A DNA stretch of 64,000 nucleotides from Pseudonocardia sp. TRM90224 (GTDB lineage Bacteria > Actinomycetota > Actinomycetes > Mycobacteriales > Pseudonocardiaceae), in the NCBI RefSeq assembly GCF_021245725.1, contig NZ_JAJGSX010000001.1:124001-188000 (forward strand). Direction: 5' to 3'. Position 1 is the stretch's first letter; each line of letters opens with the position of its first letter. The position numbers and the translations under genes are program-made. Positions 32,238 to 40,214 of the stretch are shown piece by piece. The notes beneath the pieces are model-generated. The model was not told the DNA's origin and ran no database searches. It worked only from the letters and a program-made list of their open reading frames with translations.

Positions 32238-32302
32238 GATTCCTCCGCGGTGCGAGAACGAGTTTGTTCCCGCAAGGCTGGAGGCGGTACATGTCAGGGC
32301 AA

Positions 32303-32330
32303 TGTCGCGCCGCTGCCACGCGGCGCGACA
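32303..32330 (-). terminator. Hairpin between the Cys-rich peptide gene and the methyltransferase
   Basis: TGTCGCGCCGC pairs with GCGGCGCGACA (11 bp) around a 6-nt loop, 18 nt after the peptide stop. Probably a terminator or processing site for the peptide mRNA; readthrough would reach the methyltransferase. Confidence 0.5.
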
Positions 32331-32348
32331 CCCCTGCTCAGCCCGACT

Positions 32349-32576
32349 TCACGAGCAACGGTCGCCTACCTCCTGGTAGCACTGCTGGTTCGAGTTGCGG
32401 CAGCTGCGCTTCCACCAGAGGTGGATGGTGCTGCCGTTCTGACAGCAGGTCCAGTCGTAGCAGCCCGAGCCGGGACACAGGGTCGGATTGCAGGTCCCCA
32501 CGGCAGCCGAAGCCTCGGACTTCGGAACTACAAACTCAAGGGCGCGGTCGGCGACCAACCCCACAAATTTGATCAT
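32349..32576 (-). CDS. Eight-cysteine small peptide (RiPP-precursor-like)
   Basis: 75 residues; GGGGGA lies 4 nt before the ATG and a TTGCCG-17-TATTAG promoter lies just upstream. The first 28 residues (MIKFVGLVADRALEFVVPKS, then EASAAVGT) look like a leader ending in an Ala-rich processing region. The remainder carries eight Cys at 29, 34, 39, 44, 45, 59, 66 and 74, with a CC pair and few hydrophobic stretches. There is no classical signal peptide. Base composition drops sharply around it, unlike neighbours, which suggests horizontal acquisition. Disulfide-rich secreted peptide or ribosomally made, modified peptide are the leading ideas; I do not recognise a named family. Confidence 0.6.
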   Translation of the reverse strand: MIKFVGLVADRALEFVVPKSEASAAVGTCNPTLCPGSGCYDWTCCQNGSTIHLWWKRSCRNSNQQCYQEVGDRCS

Positions 32577-32603
32577 GATTCCCCCAACTCGTCGGAAATA
32601 CGA

Positions 32604-32632
32604 CTAATAGCATGCCGGCAAATCTTCGGCAA
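32604..32632 (-). promoter_or_regulatory. Promoter of the Cys-rich peptide gene
   Basis: Minus strand: TTGCCG (32627-32632), 17-bp spacer, TATTAG (32604-32609). Initiation near 32597 gives a leader of about 20 nt containing GGGGGA. Confidence 0.6.
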
Positions 32633-32705
32633 TGTTTGCGCAAATCAGCTGCGGCAACTCGCGTATGCTTTCCGTCCAGCGCATGTCAAGAATGTGGTCG
32701 GCCTG

Positions 32706-32938
32706 ACCGAGCCGGGTCGGGTAGCGACGACAACCTGAAGCGGGTCCACCGCAAGATCGATCGGAACCTGAAGTCCGGCGTCGGCCTCGTCGACAACGCT
32801 CCGCGCGTCGACCCGCGCACCGGCCGCGCCGTCCTGCCCGTCGCACCCAGCCTCAAGGCGAGGGCGGTCCAGCAGGGTGGCGTCGCCACGGTGGCTGCAG
32901 CGGTCGCGGTAGCCGGGCATCACACCCTGATCCGCTGA
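32706..32938 (+). pseudogene. Truncated gene fragment (C-terminal part only)
   Basis: An open stretch with strong G/C third positions ends at a TGA at 32936. It encodes DDNLKRVHRKIDRNLKSGVG, then VDPRTGRAVLPVAPSLKARA and a hydrophobic VATVAAAVAVAGHH tail. The frame continues upstream into low-GC DNA where the translation looks non-coding and no start is supported. It is therefore probably the 3' remnant of a longer gene cut at about 32.7 kb, next to the Cys-rich peptide locus. Parent family not recognised. Confidence 0.45.
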
Positions 32939-32956
32939 CCCGATACAGAACGGGCC

Positions 32957-33787
32957 TCAATCCCGTCCGGAGCGTTCGAGGGCGGCTCGGACATTGTCGA
33001 GCCCTTCCCGACGCCACCGGTCGCGGTCCGGGAACTGGTCGTCCCGGCGGAAGCGCCATGTCGTGAACATCGCCCAGTTCAGGACGCGGCACCGGTGAAC
33101 GAGGGCGTCGTCGACGCCGGGATAGTGCGCTGCAACGTCCTCGGGAGCATGGGCGAGATCGAACTCGATCGGCCCGCGGCAACAGGTTGCGAGGTCGATG
33201 AAGAGCGGCCCGCGACGCGTGTCGAGCAGGTTGCCCGGGTGCGGCTCGCCGTGCAGCAGCTGCTCCTTGCCGTCCCCGTCGTTCAGGCCGCTGAGCGAGC
33301 CGAGGAGGAGCTCCCGGTCGGGTTCACACAGCGCCGGCGTCTGCTCCCGCTCGCCCAACGCGCTCAGCGCGCCGGCAACCCGGTCCGTGAAGCGCGGTGC
33401 CACCAGATCGACCTGGCGGAGAGCGGCGTGGACCTGCGAGAGAGCTTCGGCGTAGTCGACGGGCGCGATCTCCGACCCCGACGGTTCGTAGTACGTCCAC
33501 AGCGAGATGGCGAAGCCGTCGCGGACATGGACCCGCGGTTCGACACGCGGGTCGAGCTCGGCCACCGGGCCATCGACGGCAGCGAGCCGGCGGGCGACCT
33601 CGACCTCGAACTCCGACTCGACCCGATGCGCTGCTGGCGCCACTCGCGCAAGAACGTCGCAAGGGAGCATGCGCATCGCGATGCGGTCGGAGTTGTGGAC
33701 GACAACCGCGTCGTCGGCCCGAAGACCCGCTGCGGAAGCCGTCGCCCGCCCTGCCTCGATCGCGCGTCGGACGTCCGGCTCCTCCAT
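32957..33787 (-). CDS. Aminoglycoside phosphotransferase-family kinase
   Basis: 276 residues from ATG 33787 (GAGGGG 8 nt upstream). The catalytic loop is QLLHGEPHPGNLLDTRRGPL (H-G-x-P-H-x-x-N) and the metal-binding segment is FIDLATCCRGPIEFDLAHAP. These are the APH/choline kinase-like Brenner and DFG-equivalent motifs, although the Asp of HGD is Glu here. Similar genes are annotated as aminoglycoside phosphotransferase but many act on other small alcohols or amines. No resistance claim can be made from sequence alone. Confidence 0.82.
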   Translation of the reverse strand: MEEPDVRRAIEAGRATASAAGLRADDAVVVHNSDRIAMRMLPCDVLARVAPAAHRVESEFEVEVARRLAAVDGPVAELDPRVEPRVHVRDGFAISLWTYYEPSGSEIAPVDYAEALSQVHAALRQVDLVAPRFTDRVAGALSALGEREQTPALCEPDRELLLGSLSGLNDGDGKEQLLHGEPHPGNLLDTRRGPLFIDLATCCRGPIEFDLAHAPEDVAAHYPGVDDALVHRCRVLNWAMFTTWRFRRDDQFPDRDRWRREGLDNVRAALERSGRD

Positions 33788-33892
33788 GTGACTTGCCCCC
33801 TCGAAGATCGTCTGCACCAGCAAACCCGACCGCTGGCATGACCGTCGACGGGTTTGCGGCCGGTACGACGGAGTGACGGCGCGCGGAGTTGC

Positions 33893-34285
33893 TCAGACCA
33901 CGGCGATCGCGTCGACCTCGATCAGGTAGCCGGGCGCGGCGAGGGATTGCACCCCAAGCAGGACGTCGGTCGGCTTGTGGTCGCGGAAGAGGGTGATCCG
34001 GGCCTGCTCGATGATCGGCAGGTACTCCTGGCGGTGGCCCACGACGTAGATCGTGATCTTGCTGACCTGGTCCGGCTGTGCCCCCGCGGCAGCGAGCGCC
34101 TTACCGAGGTTGGCGAAGACCTGGACGGCCTGAGCTGCGAAATCGCCGGAATGCACGAGGTTGCCGTCTTTGTCGTCCGACATTTGCCCGGCCACGAACA
34201 CCATTCGGCTGCCCGTCGCGACGACGACGTGGCTGTAGGTATCGGGGTCGTCCAGCCCGTCCGGTTGGATGATCTCGATCGTCAT
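33893..34285 (-). CDS. RidA/YjgF-family protein
   Basis: 130 residues. GSRMVFVAGQMSDDKDGNLV, QAVQVFANLGKALAAAGAQP, VSKITIYVVGHRQEYLPIIE and GYLIEVDAIAVV match the RidA fold, with hydrophobic trimer-forming strands. The substrate Arg of true imine deaminases (R105 in E. coli RidA) is not clearly present; VQSLAAPGYLIEVDA is at that position. It may therefore be a RidA paralogue of other function. Its ATG overlaps the stop of the MarR-like gene (ATGA), implying coupled translation. Confidence 0.85.
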   Translation of the reverse strand: MTIEIIQPDGLDDPDTYSHVVVATGSRMVFVAGQMSDDKDGNLVHSGDFAAQAVQVFANLGKALAAAGAQPDQVSKITIYVVGHRQEYLPIIEQARITLFRDHKPTDVLLGVQSLAAPGYLIEVDAIAVV

Positions 34286-34710
34286 CGATGCGCCCTTCCG
34301 AGATGTCGGGACAGCGTCTCCAGCGCACCGAGGACCTCCTCGATCACGCGCGGGTCCTCGGTGCCGATAGCCGCGCGGACAGCGGCGTCGACCGGCTCGG
34401 CGAGGTGCTCGGCGACCCGCTGCTCGGTGTCGGGATGGGGGCGGGCGAGGGTGCGCCGCCGGTCCACGGGGTCGGGCGCGGTCACCACCACCCCGAGCTC
34501 ACGCAGCCGCTCGAGCCCGGCCGAGACCTGGCTCTGCCGGTAGCCGGTGCGCTGGACGATCTCGGTGACCGAGCTGTCCGGGTGCTCCGCGACGTCGACT
34601 GCGATCGCCCGCACGCCCGGCGGCAACCGGTGGTAGAGCGCGCGAGGCAGCGCCTGCTCGCCGATCTTCGTCAGGGCGCGGCCGAGCAGGAAGAGTTCGA
34701 GCCCGTGCAC
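34282..34710 (-). CDS. MarR-like winged-helix regulator
   Basis: 142 residues from GTG 34710; a TAGCGT -10 lies 7 nt upstream, which favours this start over GTG 34713. DVAEHPDSSVTEIVQRTGYR then SQVSAGLERLRELGVVVTAP is the winged helix, and PVDRRRTLARPHPDTEQRV is the wing. The N-terminal helices provide the dimer. It is divergent from an alpha/beta-hydrolase, with TGATGCATCA/TGATACATCA repeats in between. Probably represses the hydrolase and its own RidA operon. Confidence 0.85.
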   Translation of the reverse strand: MHGLELFLLGRALTKIGEQALPRALYHRLPPGVRAIAVDVAEHPDSSVTEIVQRTGYRQSQVSAGLERLRELGVVVTAPDPVDRRRTLARPHPDTEQRVAEHLAEPVDAAVRAAIGTEDPRVIEEVLGALETLSRHLGRAHR

Positions 34711-34717
34711 CACCGAG

Positions 34718-34723
34718 ACGCTA
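34718..34723 (-). promoter_or_regulatory. -10 element (TAGCGT), leaderless-type
   Basis: TAGCGT on the minus strand, 7 nt before GTG 34710 of the MarR-like gene; the operator repeats begin 11 nt further upstream. Confidence 0.45.
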
Positions 34724-34733
34724 CACCAGAATC

Positions 34734-34758
34734 TGATGCATCACTTATTGATACATCA
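34734..34758. promoter_or_regulatory. MarR-type operator: paired 10-bp palindromes
   Basis: TGATGCATCA (34734-34743) and TGATACATCA (34749-34758) are spaced 15 bp centre to centre in an AT-rich island within the divergent promoter region. A third partial copy (GATGCAT) touches the hydrolase start. Confidence 0.7.
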
Positions 34759-34765
34759 TGAAGAG

Positions 34766-35587
34766 ATGCATATCCTGGCGCAGGTGAAGCCGTCCGAGGG
34801 CGTCCTGCCCGTTCCTGGTGCCGACCTCTATTACCGCCGGCGCGGTGCCGGTCCACCGCTGCTGCTCATGCAGGGCGGATCGGGCGCTGCCGAGCACAGC
34901 GATGCACTGGCGGCCGGACTCAGCGACCGCTGGACCGTACTGACCTACGACCGGCGGGGTCTTTCCCGCAGTTGCCTGCACGGTCCGGTGGGCGCGCACG
35001 GCGTGGCCGTGCACGCCGATGACGCCCGCCGGCTGCTCGACGCGCTCGCCGAGGAGCCGGCCGTCGTCGTCGGGGCCAGCATCGGCGCGCTGATCGGGCT
35101 CGACCTGCTGGCCCGCCATCCCGATCGCGTCCGCCTTCTGGTCGCACACGAGCCACCGGCGGTCGGACTGCTCGGCGGAGCCGATCGCGCCGCAGCCGAG
35201 CAGCTCGAAGCCGCGGCGGCGAGCGCCTACCGCGTCGGGGGTCTGCCCGCCGCCGTCCCCCACCTGATGGCCATGGTCGGATTCTCGGCCCCTGAGGGCC
35301 CGCCACCGGCACCCCAAGCAATCCGCGATCTCGCCTTCTTCCTCGAGCACGACCTCCCAGCGGTACGCCGGTACGAGCCCGATCGCGATGCGCTGCAGGG
35401 CGTTGCCGAGCGGATGCTCCCGGCGGCCGGTGAGACGTCGACGGACGTGTACGCACACCGATGCGCGCGAGCTCTGGCCGCGGCGCTCGGGCGCCCGCTG
35501 GCCACGTTCCCGGGCGGCCACAACGGGTTCATCTCGCACCCTCAGGAGTGCGTAGCGCGCCTGCTGGAGCTGCTCGATGCGCACTGA
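34766..35587 (+). CDS. Alpha/beta-hydrolase
   Basis: 273 residues from ATG 34766; an upstream ATG at 34736 lies inside the operator repeats and is unlikely. Core motifs: LLLMQGGSGAAEH (oxyanion), YDRRGLSRS, nucleophile elbow GASIGA (Ser), and C-terminal His in FPGGHNGFISHP. Belongs to the general esterase/peroxidase-like group. Divergent from a MarR-RidA operon and probably regulated by that MarR. A long hairpin ends the transcript. Confidence 0.87.
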   Translation: MHILAQVKPSEGVLPVPGADLYYRRRGAGPPLLLMQGGSGAAEHSDALAAGLSDRWTVLTYDRRGLSRSCLHGPVGAHGVAVHADDARRLLDALAEEPAVVVGASIGALIGLDLLARHPDRVRLLVAHEPPAVGLLGGADRAAAEQLEAAAASAYRVGGLPAAVPHLMAMVGFSAPEGPPPAPQAIRDLAFFLEHDLPAVRRYEPDRDALQGVAERMLPAAGETSTDVYAHRCARALAAALGRPLATFPGGHNGFISHPQECVARLLELLDAH

Positions 35588-35607
35588 ACCCATGCACGAC
35601 CAGCAAA

Positions 35608-35648
35608 GACGAGAGGCCCTCGACCGTGTCGGTCGAGGGCCTCTCGTC
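35608..35648. terminator. 18-bp bidirectional terminator hairpin
   Basis: GACGAGAGGCCCTCGACC (35608-35625) pairs with its complement at 35631-35648 around loop GTGTC. It separates the + strand hydrolase from the - strand initiator tRNA, 20 nt and 1 nt away. No U-tract. The sequence differs from families A-D. Confidence 0.75.
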
Positions 35649-35649
35649 G

Positions 35650-35726
35650 TGGTAGCGGGGGTAGGATTCGAACCTACGACCTCTGGGTTATGAGCCCAGC
35701 GAGCTACCGAGCTGCTCCACCCCGCG
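35650..35726 (-). tRNA. Initiator tRNA-fMet (CAU)
   Basis: 77 nt with the encoded CCA. The anticodon is CAU in loop CTCATAA. The anticodon stem ends with three G-C pairs (TGGG/CCCA), the mark of initiators. The first acceptor pair is C1-U72, unpaired as in mycobacterial initiators. T-arm GGTTCGAATCC is standard. It stands alone, downstream of the UPF0182 gene and its hairpin. Confidence 0.97.
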
Positions 35727-35806
35727 TTGCATTTAGAACTGTACACCCCCCGGACACCCGCTCGCAGCGGGGGGTCCACTCTGCCGTTCTAGCAGGTCAG
35801 AGCGGG

Positions 35807-35838
35807 TGGGCGGCGGCACCGCGGGGTGCCGCCGCCCA
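35807..35838 (-). terminator. Hairpin after the UPF0182 gene
   Basis: TGGGCGGCGGCACC and GGTGCCGCCGCCCA with a 4-nt loop, 6 nt beyond the stop on the minus strand. Separates the UPF0182 gene from the tRNA downstream. Confidence 0.65.
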
Positions 35839-35844
35839 GCTCGC

Positions 35845-38835
35845 TCAGCCGCCTGGCCCGGGCGCGGGTGTCGGGTTCGCCGGCGGTGCGGCCGGCGGAG
35901 CGGCCGGCGGAGCCGCCTGCGCAGCCTGGAACTTCGCCACGGCCGCGTCGAGCGCGGCCAGTGCGTCACCCTGCGCGGCGAAGTTGCCGTCGCGCTGGGC
36001 CGCCTTGAGGTTGTTCAACGCGGTCTGGATCTCCGTCGCCGCCTGGGCGAGCGCAGGTGAGGCCGTGCCGCCCGCGTTGGGTGCGGGTGGCGTCACACCC
36101 GGGGCGGGTGTGCCGCCCGTCGAGCCGGGCACTTGTGTTGCGCCCGCCCCCGCCCCAGCGCCGAACACCTGGTCGAGCGCCTTGCTGATGTCAGGGCTGA
36201 ACCCGACCCGCCCGTTGAAGTACACGAGCACCCTGGCCAGCTGCGGGTAGGACGTCGCGGCCTGCGAGCCCGTCCGCTCGATGTACACCGGCTCGACGAA
36301 CAGCAGCCCGCCCGCCACCGGCAAGGTCAGCAGGTTGCCGTAGACGATCGAGCTTTGCCCGTTCCTCGTCAGCAGCGATATCTGGCTGCTCACGTCGGTC
36401 GAACCCAGGAACGTCGTCTGCACCTGCTGCGGGCCGAGCGTCTGGTTGTTCGACGGTAGTTGCAGCAGCGATATTTGCCCGTACGTATCCGGATCGGCGC
36501 TCGCGGACATGTACGCGGACATGATCTGCCGGTCGCGGAACACCAGCGGGCTGGTGAGCTGGAATGTCGCCTCGCCCTGGTTCGGCCCGCTCGGCCCGCT
36601 CGGGTCGCCGGCGAGCACGTAGTACGGCGGCTGCGCCGCGCCGGTGGTGTTGTTCTGCACCGTCGGGTCGGAGGGCACGTCCCAGAAGGAGACGTTGCCG
36701 TAGAACTCGATCGGGTTGTCGACGTGGTACTTCGTCAGCAGCTCCCGCTGCACCTTGAACTGGTCCTCCGGGTACCGGAAGTGCGACTGCAGGCTGGCGC
36801 TGATCTCGGCCTTCGGCTTGACGGTGCCGGGGAAGGCCTTCATCCAGGTCTGCAGCACCGGGTCCTGCTCGTCGAACGCGTAGAGCGTGACGGTGCCGTC
36901 GTACGCGTCGACGGTCGCCTTCACCGAGTTGCGCATGTAGCTGACCTGCTGGTCGAGGCGATCGGGGCCCTGCAGCGCGTCGGCGGTGGCCTGCCCCAGC
37001 GAGGTCCGCTCGGCATAGGGGAAGTTCTTCAGCGTCGTGAACCCGTCGACGATCCACTGGATCCGCCCGTCGACGATCGCGGGGTACGGGTCGGTGTCGG
37101 GCGTGAGCCACGGCGCCACCTGCTGCACCCGGTCGCGCGGGTTCCGCACGTACATGATCTTCGAGTTGTCGTTGATCGAGCTGTTGAACAGGATGTTGCG
37201 CTCGCCGTAGTAGATCGAGAAGACGAGCCGGTTGACGAAGTTGCCGAGCGAGACGCCGCCCTTGCCGGTGTAGGTGTACCGGCGGGTGTCGGAGTCGTAC
37301 TCGAGCGGCGTCGTGCCCTGCTGCGCCCCGACGATCGAGTAGTTGTCGATGAGCTCGCCGTAGTAGATCCGCGGCTCCGGCACGCGCATGCTCTCCGGGA
37401 CCTTGTCCCCGGTCGAGCTGTCGATGTCGATGCTGGTGAACGCCGGCAGGCCGCCTGCACCCGTCGACTCGTTGAGGATCTGGTCGGGCCGGTTGGCCGG
37501 CGCGACGACCATGCCGTTGCCGTGGGTGTAGACGAGGTAGCGGTTGATCCAGTCGGTCTGGTTGCCGGTGAGGCCCGCGCTGTTGAGCTCACGCGCGGCG
37601 ACGACGTACTCCTCCGTCTTCCCGCCGACGTTGTAGCGGTCGATGTCGAGCTTCGGGGCGAAGCCGAACACCTGCAGGCCGGCCTGGCGCTGGGTGAACG
37701 TGTCGGAGATCTTCGCGGGGTCGAGCAGCCGGATGTTCGGCACCGTCGCCTTGTCGTTGCGGATCTCCGAGGGCTGCCCGACGGCGCTGCCGCTGTAGTC
37801 GACCCTCTTCACCTTTTCGGGGCCGATCCCGTAGGCGAACCGGGTGGCGGCGATGTTCCGCTCGATCGAGACTGCCTCACGCTCGTTGGCGTTGGGCGCG
37901 ACGACGAACTGCTGCAGCACCGCGGGCCAGGCCGCGCCGATCAGCACACTGGACAGCACGAGCAGCACCGTCGCGATCGCGGGCAGCTGCAGGTTGCGCC
38001 GGAAGACGGCGACGAAGAAGGCTGCGGCGCAGATGATCGAGATGAACAGCAGGATGAGCTTCGCCGGCATCACCGCGTTGAGGTCGGTGTACGTGGCACC
38101 GGTGAAGACGTCGCTGCGGTCGTTGTAGAGCAACTCGTAGCGGTCGAAGTAGTACGCGACGGCCTTGAGCAGCACGAAGATGCCGGCGATGATCGCGAGC
38201 TGGGCACGGGCGGCGGTCGAGACCTGCCCGGCCCGGCCGGTGAGCCGGATCCCGCCGAAGATGTAGTGGGTGACCAGCGCGACCGCGAAGCTGACCGCGA
38301 CCGCGACGAACAGCCAGTCGAGCACGTGGCGGTAGAACGGCAGCTGGAACGCGTAGAAGCTGACGTCGAGGCCGAACTGCGGGTCGGGCACGTTGAACGG
38401 CGTGGAGTTGAGGAACAGCTGCACGGTCTGCCAATCGCCGACCGCGGCAAAGCCCGCGATCAGGCCGATGGCGACCGGGATGCCGACCGCGAAGACCCGC
38501 AGCCGCTGGATGATCAGCGTGCGGTAGCGGGCGATCGGGTCCTCCGGCCCGGTGACCGGCACGAACACCGGCCGCGAGCGGTAGGCGATCCACAGCGAGA
38601 GCGCCACGAGCCCACCGACCAGCAGCCCGCCGACGATGAACTGCACGATCTGGGTGAACAGCCGCGTGGCGAACACCCCGCGGAAACCGACCTCGCCGAA
38701 CCACAGCCAGTCGATGTAGAGGCCGATCATCCGGGAGCCACCGAGCAGGAGCAGCACCAGCACTCCGGCCGCGACCAGCAGGATCCGGGTACGGCGGGTC
38801 AGCGACGGGGCTCCCACCGGGGGCCGCATGGCCAC
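35845..38835 (-). CDS. UPF0182 (COG1615) membrane protein
   Basis: 996 residues using GTG 38835, which has GGAG 8 nt upstream; ATG 38829 two codons later is the alternative. About seven transmembrane segments fill residues 20-330 (first: ILLVAAGVLVLLLLGGSRMI). A large external domain of about 550 residues follows, with GPEKVKRVDYSG, DPYPAIVDGRIQWIVDGFTT and EDQFKVQRELLTKYHVDNPI. The tail is Pro/Ala/Gly-rich. Orthologue by position of M. tuberculosis Rv3193c. Function unknown; a cell-envelope role is generally assumed. Confidence 0.93.
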   Translation of the reverse strand: MAMRPPVGAPSLTRRTRILLVAAGVLVLLLLGGSRMIGLYIDWLWFGEVGFRGVFATRLFTQIVQFIVGGLLVGGLVALSLWIAYRSRPVFVPVTGPEDPIARYRTLIIQRLRVFAVGIPVAIGLIAGFAAVGDWQTVQLFLNSTPFNVPDPQFGLDVSFYAFQLPFYRHVLDWLFVAVAVSFAVALVTHYIFGGIRLTGRAGQVSTAARAQLAIIAGIFVLLKAVAYYFDRYELLYNDRSDVFTGATYTDLNAVMPAKLILLFISIICAAAFFVAVFRRNLQLPAIATVLLVLSSVLIGAAWPAVLQQFVVAPNANEREAVSIERNIAATRFAYGIGPEKVKRVDYSGSAVGQPSEIRNDKATVPNIRLLDPAKISDTFTQRQAGLQVFGFAPKLDIDRYNVGGKTEEYVVAARELNSAGLTGNQTDWINRYLVYTHGNGMVVAPANRPDQILNESTGAGGLPAFTSIDIDSSTGDKVPESMRVPEPRIYYGELIDNYSIVGAQQGTTPLEYDSDTRRYTYTGKGGVSLGNFVNRLVFSIYYGERNILFNSSINDNSKIMYVRNPRDRVQQVAPWLTPDTDPYPAIVDGRIQWIVDGFTTLKNFPYAERTSLGQATADALQGPDRLDQQVSYMRNSVKATVDAYDGTVTLYAFDEQDPVLQTWMKAFPGTVKPKAEISASLQSHFRYPEDQFKVQRELLTKYHVDNPIEFYGNVSFWDVPSDPTVQNNTTGAAQPPYYVLAGDPSGPSGPNQGEATFQLTSPLVFRDRQIMSAYMSASADPDTYGQISLLQLPSNNQTLGPQQVQTTFLGSTDVSSQISLLTRNGQSSIVYGNLLTLPVAGGLLFVEPVYIERTGSQAATSYPQLARVLVYFNGRVGFSPDISKALDQVFGAGAGAGATQVPGSTGGTPAPGVTPPAPNAGGTASPALAQAATEIQTALNNLKAAQRDGNFAAQGDALAALDAAVAKFQAAQAAPPAAPPAAPPANPTPAPGPGG

Positions 38836-39030
38836 GGGACACGCTCCAGTGATTCGGGATTTCGGGTGCTGGGCGTACCGTCGGCGCCGATGCCGTGGCT
38901 CTCCGTGACTCCATAGCATCAGGCCTGACAGTGCACTCTGCTAACCCAACTCTACGGACGTGGTGTTGGGTTCCCGTTCGGGCCTCGAATGTACGGTTCG
39001 CCCGCTTCCGCCGTGGCTCTGCCCGGTAGC

Positions 39031-40047
39031 TCAGCAGGCGACGGGTTGGAGGCCCTCGCGGAGCGCGTCGAGCCCCTTGATCGCGTCGTCGAGCGTCGCC
39101 GCGCGGACGAGCGACAGCCCGTCCGGCTTGTTGGCGGCGGCCTCGACGCAGTTGTCGGCGGGCACGAGGAACTCCGTGGCACCGGCGTCGCGCGCGGCGC
39201 GCATCTTGAACGGGATGCCGCCGATCGGTCCGACCCGGCCGTCCTGGGTGATCGTTCCGGTTCCCGCGATGAACCGACCGCCCGTGAGCTCGCCCGGCGT
39301 CAGCTTGTCGACCACCGCTAGCGCGAACATCAGCCCGGCCGACGGGCCCCCGATGTCGCCGAGGCTGATGCTGATGTCGCCCGCCTGCGGCTCGACCTCG
39401 GGCCGGACGCCGAGCAGGCCCTGCGGGCGGTCGGGGCTGGAGCCGAGCACCACGGAGGCGTCGCGCTGCACCCCTGCGCGGCGCAGCGTCACCGTCACCG
39501 TCTGGCCCGGCGTGGTGCTGGACAGCGCCTCCGACACCGCGAGCGACGTCTGCACCGGCCGCCCGGAGACCGCCACCAGCTCGTCGCCGACCTCGAGCGC
39601 GCCGGCCGCGGGGGAGTTCTCCACCAGCTCGCCGACCACCACCCTGGTCGGGATCGCCAGCTTCATCAGCGCTGCGACCTCGGCGTTGGCCTCCGACGCC
39701 GCAAACGCCTCGGTGTTCTCCTTCTGCACCTCGCTGTCGCTCTTCTCGGGCGGGAAGATCTGGTCGCGCGGCACGACCCTGCGCTCCCCCGCCGCCCAGA
39801 ACCCGAGCACCGAGAACAGCGTGAGCCGGTCGGTCACCGACACGGTGGTCATGTTGAGGTGCCCGGAGGTACCGAACTGGGGGAGGCCGTCGACCGCCAC
39901 GACCGGCTTGCCGTCGACGTCGCTCAGCGTGTCGTAGGTGGGACCGGGGCCCAGCGCGACGAGCGGAACGGGGACGGTCACACCGATCACGGCGATCGCC
40001 AACGCGATGAGGCCCGCGGCGAAGGCGGTCAGCGTGCGGCGGTTCAC
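39031..40047 (-). CDS. PDZ-domain Lon-like serine protease (YlbL type)
   Basis: 338 residues from GTG 40047, with TAGGCT 7 nt upstream. One transmembrane anchor (TLTAFAAGLIALAIAVIGV) is followed by an external part. A PDZ-like segment (RVVVGELVENSPAAGALEVG) leads to a Lon-type S16 domain with Ser in GGPSAGLMFALAVVDKL and Lys in IGGIPFKMRAARDAGA, the catalytic dyad. Orthologue by position of Rv3194c. Likely a membrane-bound quality-control protease. Confidence 0.9.
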   Translation of the reverse strand: MNRRTLTAFAAGLIALAIAVIGVTVPVPLVALGPGPTYDTLSDVDGKPVVAVDGLPQFGTSGHLNMTTVSVTDRLTLFSVLGFWAAGERRVVPRDQIFPPEKSDSEVQKENTEAFAASEANAEVAALMKLAIPTRVVVGELVENSPAAGALEVGDELVAVSGRPVQTSLAVSEALSSTTPGQTVTVTLRRAGVQRDASVVLGSSPDRPQGLLGVRPEVEPQAGDISISLGDIGGPSAGLMFALAVVDKLTPGELTGGRFIAGTGTITQDGRVGPIGGIPFKMRAARDAGATEFLVPADNCVEAAANKPDGLSLVRAATLDDAIKGLDALREGLQPVAC

Positions 40048-40054
40048 GATCACG

Positions 40055-40060
40055 AGCCTA
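40055..40060 (-). promoter_or_regulatory. -10 element (TAGGCT), leaderless-type
   Basis: TAGGCT on the minus strand, 7 nt before GTG 40047. It decides between this GTG and the one at 40053. Confidence 0.45.
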
Positions 40061-40201
40061 TGCGGGCCACCGGTGGGATCCCCGTACGGTACCGCCGCGG
40101 GCTCGTGCCACCGCAGGGAGTCGACAGTTCCCGCAGGCAGTCGGTGCAGGTTCGACGTCCGGTTGACGCTGACAGCGAACGCACGTCCGGGCGGTCCCGC
40201 G

Positions 40202-40207
40202 TACCGT
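40202..40207 (+). promoter_or_regulatory. -10 element (TACCGT), leaderless-type
   Basis: TACCGT, 7 nt before ATG 40215 of the zincin gene. It supports that ATG over the in-frame GTG at 40206, which lies inside this box. Confidence 0.5.
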
Positions 40208-40214
40208 GGTGCCC

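Noticed and set aside
32957..33787. Aminoglycoside resistance gene
   Set aside because: Kinase-fold motifs alone do not establish resistance, the catalytic Asp of HGD is Glu, and many such homologues act on other substrates.
35650..35726. Elongator tRNA-Met
   Set aside because: The unpaired C1-U72 and three G-C pairs at the anticodon stem identify the initiator.
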